A stretch of 64,000 nucleotides of DNA from Chloranthus sessilifolius (Eukaryota; Streptophyta; Magnoliopsida; Chloranthales; Chloranthaceae). The notes under the pieces are model-generated. The model did no database searches and had not been told where the DNA came from. It was given only the letters and a program-made list of their open reading frames with translations. The DNA lies in NCBI GenBank assembly GCA_021018995.1, contig CM037587.1, positions 88,657,251-88,721,250 on the forward strand. Direction: 5' to 3'. Every line of letters begins with the position of its first letter. The stretch's first letter is position 1. Below, piece after piece: positions 1 to 12,165 of the stretch. The translations under genes were made by a program, and so were the position numbers.

Positions 1-620
1 TTCCTAATTAGACCCAAGATGGGTTGGCTTCCATAGGGTCAGTGGGCTTAGGTTCAAATATATCTCAATCCAATTGGTCCCCATATGGGTCTCAAGTGTA
101 CTATTATCCTATGGGTCTCCAATGACCAACTTTCAAATGGGTCAAGTGGGCAAGTGTCTAAGTGAATTTCTTCTGTTCGAGGTCCAGTGGTCTGTGACAC
201 ATCACGTGTTCCGAATTACACAATCATGACTTTACAAGGTGTCCCATTATAGGAACAAACGACCATCCTACAGATACCCAGACGCATGACGTACACTTTA
301 TAAGGATACCATTCAGGTTTTTAAGCCTGCGACTGAGAAAAAACATGGGAAAAGATCTCTTCTGCATTCATGTTTTAACATAGTTGTTCGATATGTAATC
401 TTATTTAGTGGTGGAATCAAACCAATAGAAACATTGATTGTATGACCGAGATTGATACTGTCGCTCCTACTTTGAAGTAGGATCTAAGGAGAACCTTAGA
501 TTTAGGACATTAATTTAGCACCGCTATGTTACTAAAAAATATTGACATTTTATTACATTGAAGGATGCATGTACGTAAACAGTGACAAAAAGTAGAATGA
601 AAAGAAGCAAACATCAATCC
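1..620. other. Unassigned left edge
   Basis: I recognise no coding frame, RNA gene or element here. The phrase ATGGGTC or close variants recurs about five times between 17 and 150. Homology between the two Tat elements fades near 620, so this stretch may be flanking DNA or a diverged part of the Tat-A 3' end. Confidence 0.4.
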
Positions 621-623
621 TTT

Positions 624-1950
624 TTTTGTTCATACAAATAAAAAATGTGCATCCTAATTAACAAAAAAAGCTAACTTTTTACCTACACATTTTTTTTTTT
701 TTGTTTTCTTCAAGACTTATGTGCTTGGATATTCTTTTTTCTCTCTCTCCTTTGAGATGAAAGTATGACACTGTGAATATGTACATGGACATAAAAAAGA
801 GTATATTTTATGATTTTTTTAGATTTTTTTTCTTTATTTCTCTCTTTTCTTCTCTTTTTTGTTTGATGCCTTAACAATGAGAAGTAATGGGTCCCATTTT
901 GAGCATAGCCAAACTCGTTCATGCGGTCGGATCTGAGTGAAATTTAGAATTTTTACCAAAGTCGGAGCATTCATCCCTTTGGTATAAACCTTTTATCCTT
1001 ATCTCAGGTCATGCATTTGACGGTGTGGTCTAAAGATCCACCTGATCAGGACCCAATTTGAGCAAACATGAGGACCTAGTTGACGACCAGATAATTTGCA
1101 TGTTACCAAAGGAGTAATTAATTTTCTTTTTCTCTCCCCCCTTCTTCTTTTTCTTTCAGGAACTTTTTTACTCACAGCGTCCAAGATGGGCTTTCGTCAT
1201 GCCCGTTGTCGCCCTCTTTTTTACCCATAGCGCCCTTTCAAGTTTTCACCTAGTCTGTAGAAGCACGCTCTTTTTACTTGTGGCACCCTTACAGGTTTTT
1301 ACCACGTCCATTTTGCTTTGAACTCGTATATTTTTACTTTCTTTCTTTTTTTTCTTTTATTTTAAGATCATTTCAAAGGCCACGACATGGTCATTGATTC
1401 CATCATAGCCAGATGGATGGAGTTCTTCTGATGTATCTCAACTCGGCTTGTAGTGACTCAACGTATACTATGACTACTTGTAGACCTTAAAGAGGGCTTT
1501 CTTCAGGGAGGTATCGTGGCCATGGGTTTGAAGGGATAGGTTAGGAATTTTAAAGTTATTCTTGGGTTTAAAGGTTTTTCTTGATTGGGTTCCAGCTACC
1601 GTAGTATGCTTCTTCCTTAGGAGATTTCTATTGTACATGCCCCATAATTTTTCTATCTTTTTTCTTTTTTATTTTATTTTTTATTCTTTATGCTTTGTTC
1701 AGACATCCTCTTTTTGAGATTTTTCTTTTTTGATTTTGTTGGATTTTGAGGGTAACTCTTTTTCTTCTTTTTTTTTTGTTTGGTATATACACTTTTTCTT
1801 TTTCTTTTTCTGGGGAGGGGTTTATAAAAGAAAGGCTAATGGCTCAATGAGTGTAGCAAAGGGTATGAATATTCAGGGACACTTTTTGGCTACTTGGCTT
1901 TAAAATGATGGCCCCTTTTAAGGGGTCTTTAAGCAGTCACGCATCCATCT
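624..1950 (-). other. Tat-A post-integrase noncoding region
   Basis: No gene is visible. The plus strand is pyrimidine-rich with many T runs. The minus strand matches Tat-B 23.3-24.5 kb, including short phrases about a GAAAGGGCGC core (1205-1315) and a stretch near 850-1080 that parallels 24110-24360. In Tat-B an antisense ORF follows this region; here that part is missing or unrecognisable to the left of 620. Confidence 0.65.
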
Positions 1951-1952
1951 TA

Positions 1953-3092
1953 TCAATACTTACCTTGTCGCGGGAGACTAGGAGTAGAATCGTCGCACAC
2001 ATCCAACGTTGATGGGCTTGGGAAAATGTTCACTGTCCATGGTGGCAAGGCAGAGCACATATCAAGGGAGTACTTCTCGGATGATGTAAGGTCCTTCCCA
2101 GTTGGGCTTGAATTTCCCTCAAGGATCCGCATGGAGAGAGGGGAAGATTTTCTTAAGTATGTGTCACCCACATTTAAATTTTGAATGCGAACATGTTTGT
2201 TGTAAGCGCGGGCGATTCTTCCCTGATAGACGTGGGTGTGACATAAAGCTTGGAGCCTCTTTTCATTGATCAGATTTAGCTGTTTGAAATGAAATCTCTC
2301 CCTCTCGGCTTTCGTTAGATTGGACTCAATGAGGATATAGAGTGAAGGCACTTCAACCTTAATTGGTAGCATGACCTCAGTTCCATACACAAGGAAAAAT
2401 AGTGTCGCCCCTATAACGGTACGGATCGACGTTCGGTATGCTCATAGTATGAAAGGTAACTATCACTCCAATCTCGGTAAGTGACGACCATCTTCTCAAG
2501 TATGCAGACAACTGTCTTGTTGAAAACTTCGATGGCTCCGTTGGTTTGTGGTCGATATAGTGACGAGAGGTGATGTTTGATCATCTATTGCTCACATACG
2601 GCTCTAATGGGCTTATTCGTAAAGTTAGTACCATTATCTGTGATGATGTCTTTGGGAATATCAAACCAACATACGATGTTGTTCTTAATAAACTTCTCGA
2701 TGTGACTGGTCGTAATATTCATGTACGATGCTACCTCTACCCATTTGGTAAAGTACTCAATAGCGATGAGGATGAACTGATGCCCGTTAGAAGCTTTCAA
2801 ATTGACCTTTACAATGACGTCAAGGCACCATGTGGGGAATGGCCATGGAGTGATCATGCTATGTAGATCTATGGCAGGAGCATGTATCAGGCTGGAGTGT
2901 TCTTGGCATTTGTAGCACTTTTGAACATGCTTGGAATAGTCAGTTTCCATGGTGGTCCAAAAATACCCTTGTCGTAGGATCTTTTTAGTGAGCATGTGCC
3001 CATTGACGTGGGCCCCGCATATGCCTTCGTGTATCTCCTTTACAATGTTGGTTGTCTCGCTCTCGATTAGACACCTGAGCAGGATGTTATTA
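1953..3092 (-). pseudogene. Tat-A integrase (broken)
   Basis: The integrase would join the cDNA to target DNA. At 2585-2995 the frame keeps the second half of the zinc-binding HHCC motif (KCYKCQ) and the first two catalytic acidic residues, one in CLDVI and one in ITDNGTNF. The glutamate segment lies in the broken stretch 2400-2580. The C-terminal part resumes at 1953-2390, beginning MYGTEVMLP, a phrase near-identical in Tat-B. Frame changes and stops separate the pieces. The N-terminal histidines fall in 3000-3060, outside an open frame. Confidence 0.8.
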
Positions 3093-3245
3093 TATGATCG
3101 CTTGTAGAGTCACTCGTCATAGATTATGTAATTTACCGCTAAACGTTGGATTGTCTGCCTATCCGTCTTGGATGTACCTTTGGGAATGCCCGAGTTTTGA
3201 GAAAGTTCTTGATATCTGAGAACCAAGGTGGCTCATCATCTGCAT

Positions 3246-4306
3246 CTATGGATCCCTCGATCTAGAGGCAGAGGTTGGCTTGTTTCTTTGCTCAATCATG
3301 GTAGGCTTCATGTCGATGCCATATGGAATTTCGACCATTGATGCCAAGGTTGTGAGTGCTTCAGCAAACCAATTTCTTGCTCGAAGGACATAGGAGAATG
3401 CAATGTTGTCAAAGTTGGCGATCAGATCCTCAAGATGTTCATGGTATGGGATCAACTTCTCATCTTTCATCTTCCAATCTCCATTGGTTTGGTATATGAT
3501 TAACTGCGAGTCGCCAAATATCCTGAGATCAGTTACGTTCAGGTCAAGAGCTACCTATAAATCGGTTACGCAGGCTTCATACTCAGCCATACTATTGGTG
3601 CAAGAGAAGTTGAGCTTGATGGAGACTGGTATATGAGATCCTTTCGATGAAATTAGAACAGCGCCAACTCCTTGACCTTCGACATTTGATGCCCCATCAA
3701 AGTGCATCACCCATGACTCTTCTGTTTCTTCTGCTTTGTTCTCTATCATGAACAAGATCTCCTCATTAGGGAATTTGGTTCTCAAAGGTTTATGGTCAAG
3801 TAAGGGATCTTCGGTAAGATGATTAGCGAGTGCTTGCCCCTTAATTGACTTCTACGTGACATATGTGATGTCGAACTCTGATAAGAGAAGTTATCAGCGT
3901 GCAGTTCGGCCAGTGAGAGCTAGCTTTTCAAACAAGTACTTTAAGGGATCCATTCGAGCCAGGAGGAGAACTGCCAGAGAGAGCAGGTAGTGACAAAGCC
4001 TCTGTGTAGCCCAAACGAGAGTCGGGTATGTTTTCTCCAATTGAGTATAGCGCATCTTGTAATCAGTGAACTTCTTGATCAGGTAGTAAATGGCATGCTC
4101 TCTTCTTGCGATTCGTCGTGCTGCCCTAGGACACATCCGATCAAGAATTTCATCATTGAGAGATACATTAAGAGTGGCCTCCCGGGTATTGGGGGTACCA
4201 AAGCTAGAGGATTGAGGAGATAACCTTTGATCTTATCGAATGCCACTTGACAATCATTGTTCCATTCAATGAGGGAATCTTTTCTCAGTAATTTGAAGAT
4301 CGACAT
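3246..4306 (-). pseudogene. Tat-A tandem RNase H domains (broken)
   Basis: Two RNase H-like regions follow the reverse transcriptase. The segment 3894-4306 matches the ordinary gypsy RNase H/connection region (GCVLGQHDE, then CPRAARR... in a shifted frame). The segment 3246-3785 is a second domain with the acidic set visible: D in MHFDGASN, E in MAEYEAC and D in FGDSQLI (in the gap near 3510-3540). It ends in a RARNWFAEAL phrase. A second, archaeal-type RNase H is a known hallmark of plant Tat elements. A stop between 3470 and 3555 and frame changes break it. Confidence 0.8.
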
Positions 4307-4309
4307 GTA

Positions 4310-5602
4310 AAAAGTAGTTAACTGTGTAATAAATTGACTGATATACTATATTCTGCCCAAGAACTTTTGACGTCTTTCTCAGTAGATGGTGGAGGCATTT
4401 CGACGATGGCTTTCACTTTGATTGGGTCGACCTCGATGCCCCTTCTGCTAACGATGAAGTCAAGTAGGTTTTTGGATATGGCGCCACATGCTCATTTTTG
4501 AGGGTTTAGGTGTAGCCTGTATTTCCTCAGCCTTTCGAACAGCTTTTGGAGGTTCACCAGATGGTCACCTCTTCTGTGACTTGGTGATCATGTCGTCGAT
4601 ATATACCTCAATTTCTCGGTACATCATGTCCTGGAATAATGTTGTCATCTACCTTTGATATGTTATCCCAGAATTCTTCAATCCTAACGACATGACTCGA
4701 TAGCAGAAAGTGCCCCATGGAGTGATGAATGTTGTCTTTTCTTGGTCAACCTCTTCCATGTTGATCTGATTGTATCCTGAAAACCCATCCATGAACGAGA
4801 GCATCTCATGCCTAGCAGTGTTATCGGCCAAGATGTCGATGTGTGGTAAAAGAAAGTCGTCTTTCGGGCTCTCCTTGTTGAGGTTTCTGAAGTCGGTGCA
4901 AATGCAAACCATTTCGTCCTTCTTTGGTACTGGGATGATGTTGACTAGCCACTGTGGGTATTCGGAGACCATGAGAAACCTTGCATTGTATTGCTTGATG
5001 ATTTCATCTTTCACTTTTAACATCCATTCTGGTCAGAAACGCCTTAATTTTACTTGACAGGCTTTACGTCAGGATATAGCAGTAACTCATGCTCGACCAA
5101 ATCAGTGTCCAAACTAGGCATATCCTCATATGACCATGCGAAGATGTCTTGGTATGACCAAAGGAAATCAATCATGCATTTTCTTTCCTCGGGAGATAGC
5201 GACATTCCAATCTTGGTGATTTTAGGATCTTCCTCAGTCACCAAATTGACCTCCTCAGTTTCTTTAATGATTGGGGTAGGGTCATTCTCAAAATTGGCAT
5301 ATTGCTCAAGGAGCTCATTGGGAAGCTCCTCGATTAAGTCCTCGCCATTTAGATTTGTGACTCCTACCTCTTCCTATATTTCTTGCTTTTTTCAAGAATT
5401 TTAAAAGATAATATTTTTGGATTTTGTATTTTTTATATTTTTTACAGTTTTTCTTTTCTTCAGAGATTGGCCCTTGGTAAGGCGGGTCTTTGTACATGCA
5501 TGGTGTTGTTTGCCAAGGGCTAACCTCACTTTTTATAGTTTATTTTTTTTTGGAAGCTGATGCCATATTTACGACCATTTGATGCTTTCAGAGTTAGGGG
5601 CA
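4310..5602 (-). pseudogene. Tat-A reverse transcriptase and upstream linker (broken)
   Basis: The frame at 4649-5023 contains reverse transcriptase palm/fingers signatures (VCICTDFRNLN, FMDGFSGYNQI, TPWGTFCY). The catalytic aspartate pair lies near 4590-4610, read from the minus strand as a YIDDM-type box. 5050-5244 holds the linker ahead of the enzyme (LSPEERKCMIDFLWSYQDIFAW), matching Tat-B 19980-20150. 5260-5602 is a lysine- and asparagine-rich spacer up to the point where the solo LTR entered. At least one frame break occurs near 4310-4650. Confidence 0.8.
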
Positions 5603-7018
5603 TAATCAGTAATATAATATACCATTTTATCACCCTTAACTTAGTGATGCTAGAACTTAGTTTGCTACTAATATGTTAAAAATAGCAAAATAGAACCAAA
5701 ATAATAATATTCATCAAAATGAACTCATAAAGTAATAAAAAGATGATTGAACTAAAAGACGAATCTTCGCCTACTGAAAAGTGAGAAAATCATGCTTTAC
5801 GATTTGGTAGAACGATGCAATATAAAGTAAAAATCGTAATTTACAATTCTTCATAGAGAAAGCCATTCAAAAGAGTACGATACATAAGAAGACAATGAAT
5901 CGTAAATAAAGAATCATTCAATAGGAAGCTGTATAATAAAGAATAAAAAATCATAATTTACGATTTGCCAGAGAAAGCTACAATAAAAGAAGAAAATCAT
6001 GATTTACGATTTTACAAAAGAACACCTTTCGAAGTTACTGATCATGTGAAGATTAACACCGCCATGCATAAATTAGAAGATCTCTTAAAGAAGAAGTCTG
6101 GCTAATCACGGATCTGAGAGACTGATAAAGAACATTCTTACAAGACTCTGCTGTTGAAATAAAGGAAGAAATCCAGAAGTACATCAACTATCGAAAGCAA
6201 AGAAAGATAAATATTAGAAGTAGAATTATATTAGGATAGTTTTGTGTTAGTAATTTCTTTTATTAGAATTAAGAGTTTGTAAACCGACCCCCTAAGATCT
6301 ATAAATAAGAGGGCTTGGTATAGGAATAAGCATTAAATAATTTCATAGCATCAATTGACAACTGAGGTCTGTATTTTCTCCCGATCAAAGTAGTTTAAGA
6401 TTTACAAAGTAACATCGTCTATAGTTCTCTAATGTCTTGTCTGACAACCAAGGCTGAGGAAGCTGAAAGATCAACCCTTTGGATGGTTCTACTTTTACTT
6501 TCTAGTTTAGATTTATTTTATTGCAATTTCCTACTTTGTAAATATCTTCGAATTTTAATTTGGGGTTGAAGTTTGCAAATTAGTGTAACGATTTTACTCT
6601 TCCATCTTCAGTTTTCTAGAATTTGATTGACGCCCAAGTTTTAGGAGATTGTTGATTAGATTAAATCTGTGTTGATAGGATTTTAGTGTTGATTGACAAC
6701 CAATGTTAGGAGACTTGATATATGGTGTAATTGTTCTACTTAATTTCATAAATATCCGATAGCTAAAGATTGTGATTGATGACCACAATCTGAAGGAGGA
6801 TTTAGGATTCATTTTCTGCAAAATTTAGATTAAGAAACTATTCTTTATTCATATTTCTCCAGTAGTTTAGGAACTTATAAGATAAATATAACTTTTCATA
6901 AAATTAATATATACTGTATAACCTATCTTGGTGGGAACTATCCTATGCTAGTACTATAATTTCCACTGTGCACTTGCAATAGATTAAGACTTTATTAGAC
7001 ACATATTAGAGCCGAACA
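5603..7018 (+). mobile_element. Solo LTR, family X, in Tat-A
   Basis: The 1416-bp sequence begins TAATCAGT (TG mutated to TA), ends in CA and is flanked by GGGCA at 5598-5602 and 7019-7023, a 5-bp target duplication. It aligns along its length with the LTR at 9111-10544. A TATA box (CTATAAATAAGAG) lies near 6300. Tat-A coding sequence resumes on either side, so this is a solo LTR left by LTR-LTR recombination. After the TATA box it carries a series of hairpins with ATTGAC-type loops. Confidence 0.88.
6352..6795 (+). repeat. Hairpin series with TTGAC loops (LTR X, copy 1)
   Basis: About five units with a TTGAC(A/G)(A/C)C-type core occur near 6352, 6437, 6625, 6690 and 6776, downstream of the TATA box and so in the transcribed part. 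The clearest is 6768-6790: arm GATTGTG, loop ATTGATGAC, arm CACAATC, a perfect 7-bp stem. Confidence 0.65.
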
Positions 7019-8350
7019 GGGCATTGAAGCCTAGTTTCTCACCTAGGGTGTTGCCCCTTTACTTGGTCTTGTGGAGGAAGCTGATTGAGAAGACTTTCGA
7101 GGGTCAGTCTCTAGCATGTTTACCATTGGTTCATCTGAAACCTGGTCCTCAAATATTAACACAGGCTTGGGATGGTTTAGGACAGGTGATTGGACTGGCA
7201 AGGGCACCTCTTCCTCGAAGAGAGACAGCGAGGCAAGGTTTATTTCTATTTCAGGGGGGTTCATTCAGGGATTGGACTCACGGATGGCAGATTTTTTGTA
7301 CGGGGTCAACTGAGTTGCCCTGTTTTGGTCAATCTTGATGACCCATGCGCTCACGAATGTGCTTTGGATGTGAGGCCACGATCGAGGTCCATCATCCAGG
7401 TCTATCCCCCTATCTTTGGCTATGGCAATAGTTCGGGCCTTTTCTTTGGCTTCTTAGATTTCCTCTTCGGTAGGCTTCTAGCCTAAGTCGAATTTGACTC
7501 GTTGTTCGCCCTTGGCTCTGACCAGGTCTCTTCTGCCTTGTAGGTGAGGACCTAACCAATTTCCTTTTTGGTAGCCCCACTTCTAGAGCATTTCCACTGT
7601 CGTAATAATTCCTTCAATTTTTTTGATGAATTTTCTAGGGATTCTGGCACCACTACCGCTAACACATCATATTGAAAACTATGAAGCTCTCTGTCCTCGA
7701 CTGTGTGCGGTACATCTAACATCTTGACTTTTTCAATGTTGTGGGTCATTTTCTTTATTTCTTCTCGTCCCTCTCACATGATGGATATAACTCTGTTCTG
7801 AGATGAATTTGAGCTGTTGGTGTAGGGAGGAGGGCACCGCCCCGATTTCATGCAGCCATGGGTTCCATAGCAGCAGGTTGAAAGAGGACTTGAAGTCGAG
7901 GACTTGGAATGGGATTGAGAAGGTCATTGGCCTAATGGTGAGCTTAAGATCGACTTCTCCTATTACTTCCCTCCTTGTGTTATCGAACCCTCGGGCTCCT
8001 ATTTTAGCTGATTGAACCATAGACGAACCTATCATGGTTACAGTTCACAGCGGGCATACATTCAATGTCGAATCATTGTCCACTAATACAAGCAGTATTA
8101 CCAAGTTCTCAGTTTCAACCGTGATATTGAGGGATCTTGAATGGTTCCCTCCTTCTATTGGAAGATTGGCATCCGAGAACGAGATATCATGGGGAGCCAA
8201 CCTACTTGCTCGATCATTTGCCCCACTTCATCTGGGGAAACCCTCTATGATACATGGGCATCTTTTAGTACCACTATTAAAGCTTCAAAGTGTGGTGGAC
8301 ACATCATTAATAGGTCTCAAATGGTGATGTGGGCCGGAGTTCGCCTCAAC
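7019..8350 (-). pseudogene. Tat-A protease region (broken)
   Basis: The frame 7733-8035 carries the C-terminal half of a retroviral-type aspartic protease (SSFNLLLWNPWLHEIGAVPSSLHQ). The active-site box, read near 8060-8095, is D-N-D-S where Tat-B has D-N-G-S, so the central glycine is lost. 7043-7749 corresponds to the protease-RT linker seen in Tat-B at 18.8-19.5 kb. Stops and frame changes separate the parts. Confidence 0.72.
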
Positions 8351-9110
8351 TGAGTTTCTAGCGCATACTCCCGACTCATGCGTTCCATGGGTGTACCGCT
8401 GCAGGTTCCCTTCTCTCTTCTGGCTAGGCTGATACTGGTATCCCAGGCTGTTTGGAGATTCTAGCCGACCGAGTTAGGAACTCAACTGCCCCTTCCCTAT
8501 TGTCGCCCGCATTAGTGCCCATTTGGTTATAGTTGAGTGCGACCTGATGGGGATCATATGATGGTCCGAGGATTTGGAATGGGGTGGATGGAGACGCCGG
8601 ATATGATTGAACTAGCGGGGCTGGTGTGGCGAAGTTGAGCCAGATTTGGTTGACTGGTGCTGGGAGTGGAGGCACTAGAGGTGATGCGGCGAAACTGGGC
8701 CAACTATAGGGGGTCGATGTTGGAGATGGAGGTGGATGGAATGATGATGGTGTGGAAAATTTTGGCCAAGTGCGGTTGAAGGGAATTGATTCTGAAGGTA
8801 GGGTAAAATTGAGCATTAAGTAATTAACGGGGGTTGGTGCCAAAAATGGATGTTACAGTGGGGGTGAGGCCCAACTGGGTTGGACCTGATTAGCGGGAGC
8901 AAGTGTGGGAAAATACAACCTCAGATCTAGCAGTACTGCTTGGAGTGTTGGGCTTGGAAAGTAATCGGCTAGGTTCAAAGGCTCGACTACCCCGATAGTT
9001 TCACTTTCTTGGTTTCACTGTCCTGGCGTTTCGTAGCTTTCCCCTGTGTTGATGTATTCCAACGGGTCGATCTCTTCCATCTCTTCCTATAGCATGTTAA
9101 TTATGGCCCT
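8351..9110 (-). pseudogene. Tat-A proline-rich gag C-terminal spacer
   Basis: The frame 8424-8843 encodes a Pro/Ser/Asn-rich, low-complexity peptide (repeated PxPP and INYxWP-like phrases) that parallels Tat-B 17.3-17.96 kb, between the zinc-knuckle region and the protease. 8850-9100 continues the same homology in other frames to an acidic stretch beside the break at 9110. No gag core survives. Confidence 0.6.
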
Positions 9111-10544
9111 TGATCAATCACATAATTTATCATTTTATCACCCTTAACTTAGTGATGCTAGACCCCAATTTTCTACTAGTGAGATGTCAATGTACAGATA
9201 TTCATAACAAACAACATAACAGAGCCAAAGTAATAATTTTTTCCAAAGTGAACTCAAAAAGCAGTAAAAAAGATGATCGTACACAAATACGATCCACTCG
9301 TACTAAGAACTAGTCTGAAAGCTAAGAGAAAGAAGAGATACGATCCAATCTTATGACCAATCGTAATCTCAACAGAATGAAGGAAGAAGAAAAGAGACCA
9401 ATCCTAATCTACGATTGATTCAGAAAGACGCTAAAGACTGCGAGACACACAAAGCGAGAATATGATTGATTGAAAAGGAGGAACTCGTACTGAAAAAGAG
9501 AATAATCATAAATTACGATTGGTCAAAAATCAAAGATTCCGCTACTGCTGATCACGTGAGACATACACCGCCATACCCAGAATTAAAAGATCACTTGAAT
9601 TAGAAGTTTGGAAACTCACGGATCCGAGAAAATTGGCAAAGATATACGAGGAGAATCCAGAAGATCTCTGCTACTGTGAACACGAAGAAAAGTCTTACGC
9701 ATCCACCAATCAAAGAAAGGAAGATTAGAACTAGAAGTTAAAGTTATATTAGGAATCTTTTATTTTAGTAATTTTCTTTAGTTAGAATTCAAATAATGTA
9801 AACCAACCCTTTATAATCTATAAATAAGAGAGCTCGACATAGAAGAAAGTAATCCAAGGAATTTTCATCATCCATTGACAACTGAGGTTGAAATTCTGGA
9901 AGAACAACGTAGAGTAGTTTTTATCCAGTAAAACCATCCACAGTTCTCTAAAAGTCTTGCCTGACAACCAAGACCGAAGAAGCTGAAAGATCAACCCTTT
10001 GGATAGTTCTACTTTTGCTTTCTAGTTTAGATTTATTTTCATGCACTTTTACTGCTTTGTAAACATCTATGAATTCTTGATTTTAATTGACGACTAAAGT
10101 CTTGAGTTTACAAATTAGTGTAATGGTTTTAATTTTTCATCTTCAGTTTTCTTAAGTTTGATTGACGCCCAAATTTCGGGAATATTATTGATTAGTATAA
10201 ATCTATGTTAAGGAATTCTAGTTTTTGATTGATGCCCAAATTCTAGAGGACTGAGATACGGTGTAAAGGCATTTTACTTTGTAAGCATCCGAGAACTGAA
10301 GGATTATGATTGACGACCATAATCTAAAAGGAGGAGAATTTAGATTTACTTTCCTTGCAATTAGTTTAAATAATCATTCTTTTATTCTTATTTCTCCAGT
10401 ATATCAGATTCTTAAAAGATGGATAAAAGTTTTTAAAACGTACGAAATTTTGACCTTCCTCATGGGAACGATCCCATACTAGTGCTGCAATTTTCAATGT
10501 GCGCTTACAATAGCTTAAAGCTTAGTATAATTATAGCCACATCA
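9111..10544 (+). mobile_element. Family X 5' LTR
   Basis: The 1434-bp LTR starts TGATCAATCA and ends ACATCA. It aligns with the solo LTR at 5603-7018, has a TATA box (CTATAAATAAGAG) near 9820 and is followed by a primer binding site. No partner LTR is present to the right, so the element was cut short when other sequence was joined at about 10835. Six TTGAC-loop hairpin units lie between 9875 and 10325. Confidence 0.85.
9875..10330 (+). repeat. Hairpin series with TTGAC loops (LTR X, copy 2)
   Basis: Six units occur near 9875, 9960, 10085, 10156, 10231 and 10308, about 70-85 bp apart. The last (10302-10324) has arm GATTATG, loop ATTGACGAC, arm CATAATC. It aligns with the GATTGTG/CACAATC hairpin of the other copy, with one base changed on each side so that pairing is kept. 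Confidence 0.65.
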
Positions 10545-10550
10545 AGTTTT

Positions 10551-10567
10551 TGGCGCTGCTGTCAGAG
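10551..10567 (+). other. Primer binding site, tRNA-Asp type, family X
   Basis: TGGCGCTGCTGTCAGAG begins 6 bp after the LTR end. It resembles the TGGCGCCGTTG... sites complementary to the 3' end of tRNA-Asp, with several mismatches. Confidence 0.65.
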
Positions 10568-10834
10568 AAGCGAAAAATTTTAATTTTATTTTGAAAGTCA
10601 ATATTTGTCTTTCTCTTTTTTTTTTTTATATTTTTATTTTCTTTTATCACTACTTAATCTTTTGCAGGTTTATTCGAAGCAGCTAATCGAAGGTTTCGAC
10701 ACTTCTTCTGACAATAGAAGCTAGAGGCTCAGATTTGTTTTCTCTCCCTGCTTTCTAAAAAAAATCATAAAAAAAAAATTTTAAACACAAACATTTAATG
10801 GATTGTATTAGTGTTTGGAAATGCGAATTGTTAT
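10568..10834 (+). other. Family X leader stub
   Basis: T-rich leader following the primer binding site, with no open frame. It ends where copia gag homology begins (phrase ATCGTTCCTCT shared with 57360-57380). Confidence 0.5.
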
Positions 10835-11643
10835 ATCGTTCCTCTTAGAATGTAACAGAGGACAATGTCTTATGATACAACCCTTCTTGTGACACTTGTA
10901 GTATTTTACAGTCTTTCTATTTATGGATTTAGATATGTACTTTCATCTACCCCTGCCACACTTGCAATCCTCTGATCTATCCCTAATAAACAAGCCATTT
11001 GCGTGTGTATCTCACAATCCGAACCTTTCTTCCACATGTCGTTAAAAAGTAGTGTCGTTGTAATTAACTCTAGTTCAATAGTCTCCTTCCTATGGAGCAG
11101 CGTGATAACTAGGTGCTATAGGAATCGAGGAGGGAAGACAAAAGCAGGAGTGTTTTGTCTTCATCTTGAACCTCTTCTCCAACATTTAATAATTCAGATA
11201 TTATTTAATTGAATTCATTAAGAGTTTGTTGAGAGGAGTACCTTTCTTTATGTGTAACTTATACAGTTGCTTCTTGAGATACAGACGAATTGTCAGAGAT
11301 TTCGTTATGTAGAAACTCTCCAATTTGGCTCATAGTGTGGCCGCCGAGTTCTCCTGCATCACATTATACGTAATCTCCTTCGCTAGACATAGTCAGATCG
11401 TACTACATGTTTAAAGTTTGAATTCTTCCCAATTATCATCGAACATATCAGCCGGCTTACCCATAAATCCTTTTAATGCCTTGTGCAACCCTTGTTGAAT
11501 CAAGATATCCTAGACTTGTACTTGCCACAAGCCGAAATTAATCTTTCTGTCAATTTCTTAACCTCGAACCTCGCATTCAAAACTTTTATAGACTTTGATG
11601 CCATCTCCGACCGTAGAACAGGAACCTAATAACTCTTATACTA
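10835..11643 (-). pseudogene. Copia-B gag remnant
   Basis: The minus strand matches the Copia-E gag at 57360-58158 closely. It includes the stretch that in Copia-E encodes the UBN2-type capsid (LLDSYEHL, TLLCNDMRKK) and the downstream gag C-terminus. Frames here are short and interrupted. The right end, 11633-11643, is a decayed initiator tRNA-Met primer binding site, complement of TGGTATCAGAG with two changes. Protease through RNase H are absent. Confidence 0.72.
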
Positions 11644-11646
11644 ATT

Positions 11647-11773
11647 TGTTGCATGAAAGCTCTCAAATTAACCAACGATGAACGATGAACAATCAAATAA
11701 GAATGTAAAATAAAAGGAATTCAAACATAATCACACAAGAGACAATATTTATGCAGTTCGACAAATTGCCTAC
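11647..11773 (-). mobile_element. Copia-B LTR, first part
   Basis: Begins TGTTGCA and aligns with the Copia-E LTRs at 39573 and 58162. It is cut at 11773 by Tat-B, whose 5-bp target duplication CCTAC is 11769-11773. The LTR resumes at 26877. Confidence 0.85.
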
Positions 11774-12165
11774 TGTAGACACCCAAATTTGGCCCAAGGC
11801 CCGATCGAAACACATTTCAAGAGAGGCACGTCTCTGAGCTTTTGATGGCATGTATGGAACCCTTAGGAATCACCCCAAACCTTTAGGAATCACTCTAGAT
11901 CCCTTAGGAACCTAGCTTGAACCTTTAGAAACCAATCCCAACCCTTAGAAACCCCAAACCTAACCTTCCCTAATAATGGATGAGGAGGGGTGCACCGGAA
12001 TCAGCTACAGCCCTCTATGATGATCGAGTCCCATACCATTGAAGAGTAGAGGTCGTCAACTTTCCGACGATCCAAGAATCGCCCCAATCGGAGGTCTACA
12101 TTAAAAGATATAGCAATCCGGGCACGGAGGGCATAAATGTAAATTCATGCGGGCCCCCGAGGGAT

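Larger units (their letters stand above)
621..9110 (-). mobile_element. Tat-A: truncated Ty3/gypsy (Tat-type) element
   Basis: On the minus strand the domain order, read right to left, is proline-rich gag spacer, protease, reverse transcriptase, RNase H pair, integrase and a pyrimidine-rich post-pol region. Every segment has a recognisable counterpart in the plus-strand Tat-B element at about 17.3-24.5 kb, so both belong to one family or close subfamilies. No LTR of its own and no gag core are present. The right side ends abruptly at 9110 where an unrelated LTR begins, and the left side fades near 620. A 1.4-kb solo LTR splits it at 5603-7018. All genes carry stops or frameshifts, so it cannot move on its own. 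Confidence 0.85.

Noticed and set aside
5603..10544. The two X LTRs as the ends of one element enclosing 7019-9110
   Set aside because: The intervening DNA is Tat-A coding sequence, and the left LTR has its own complete target duplication GGGCA.
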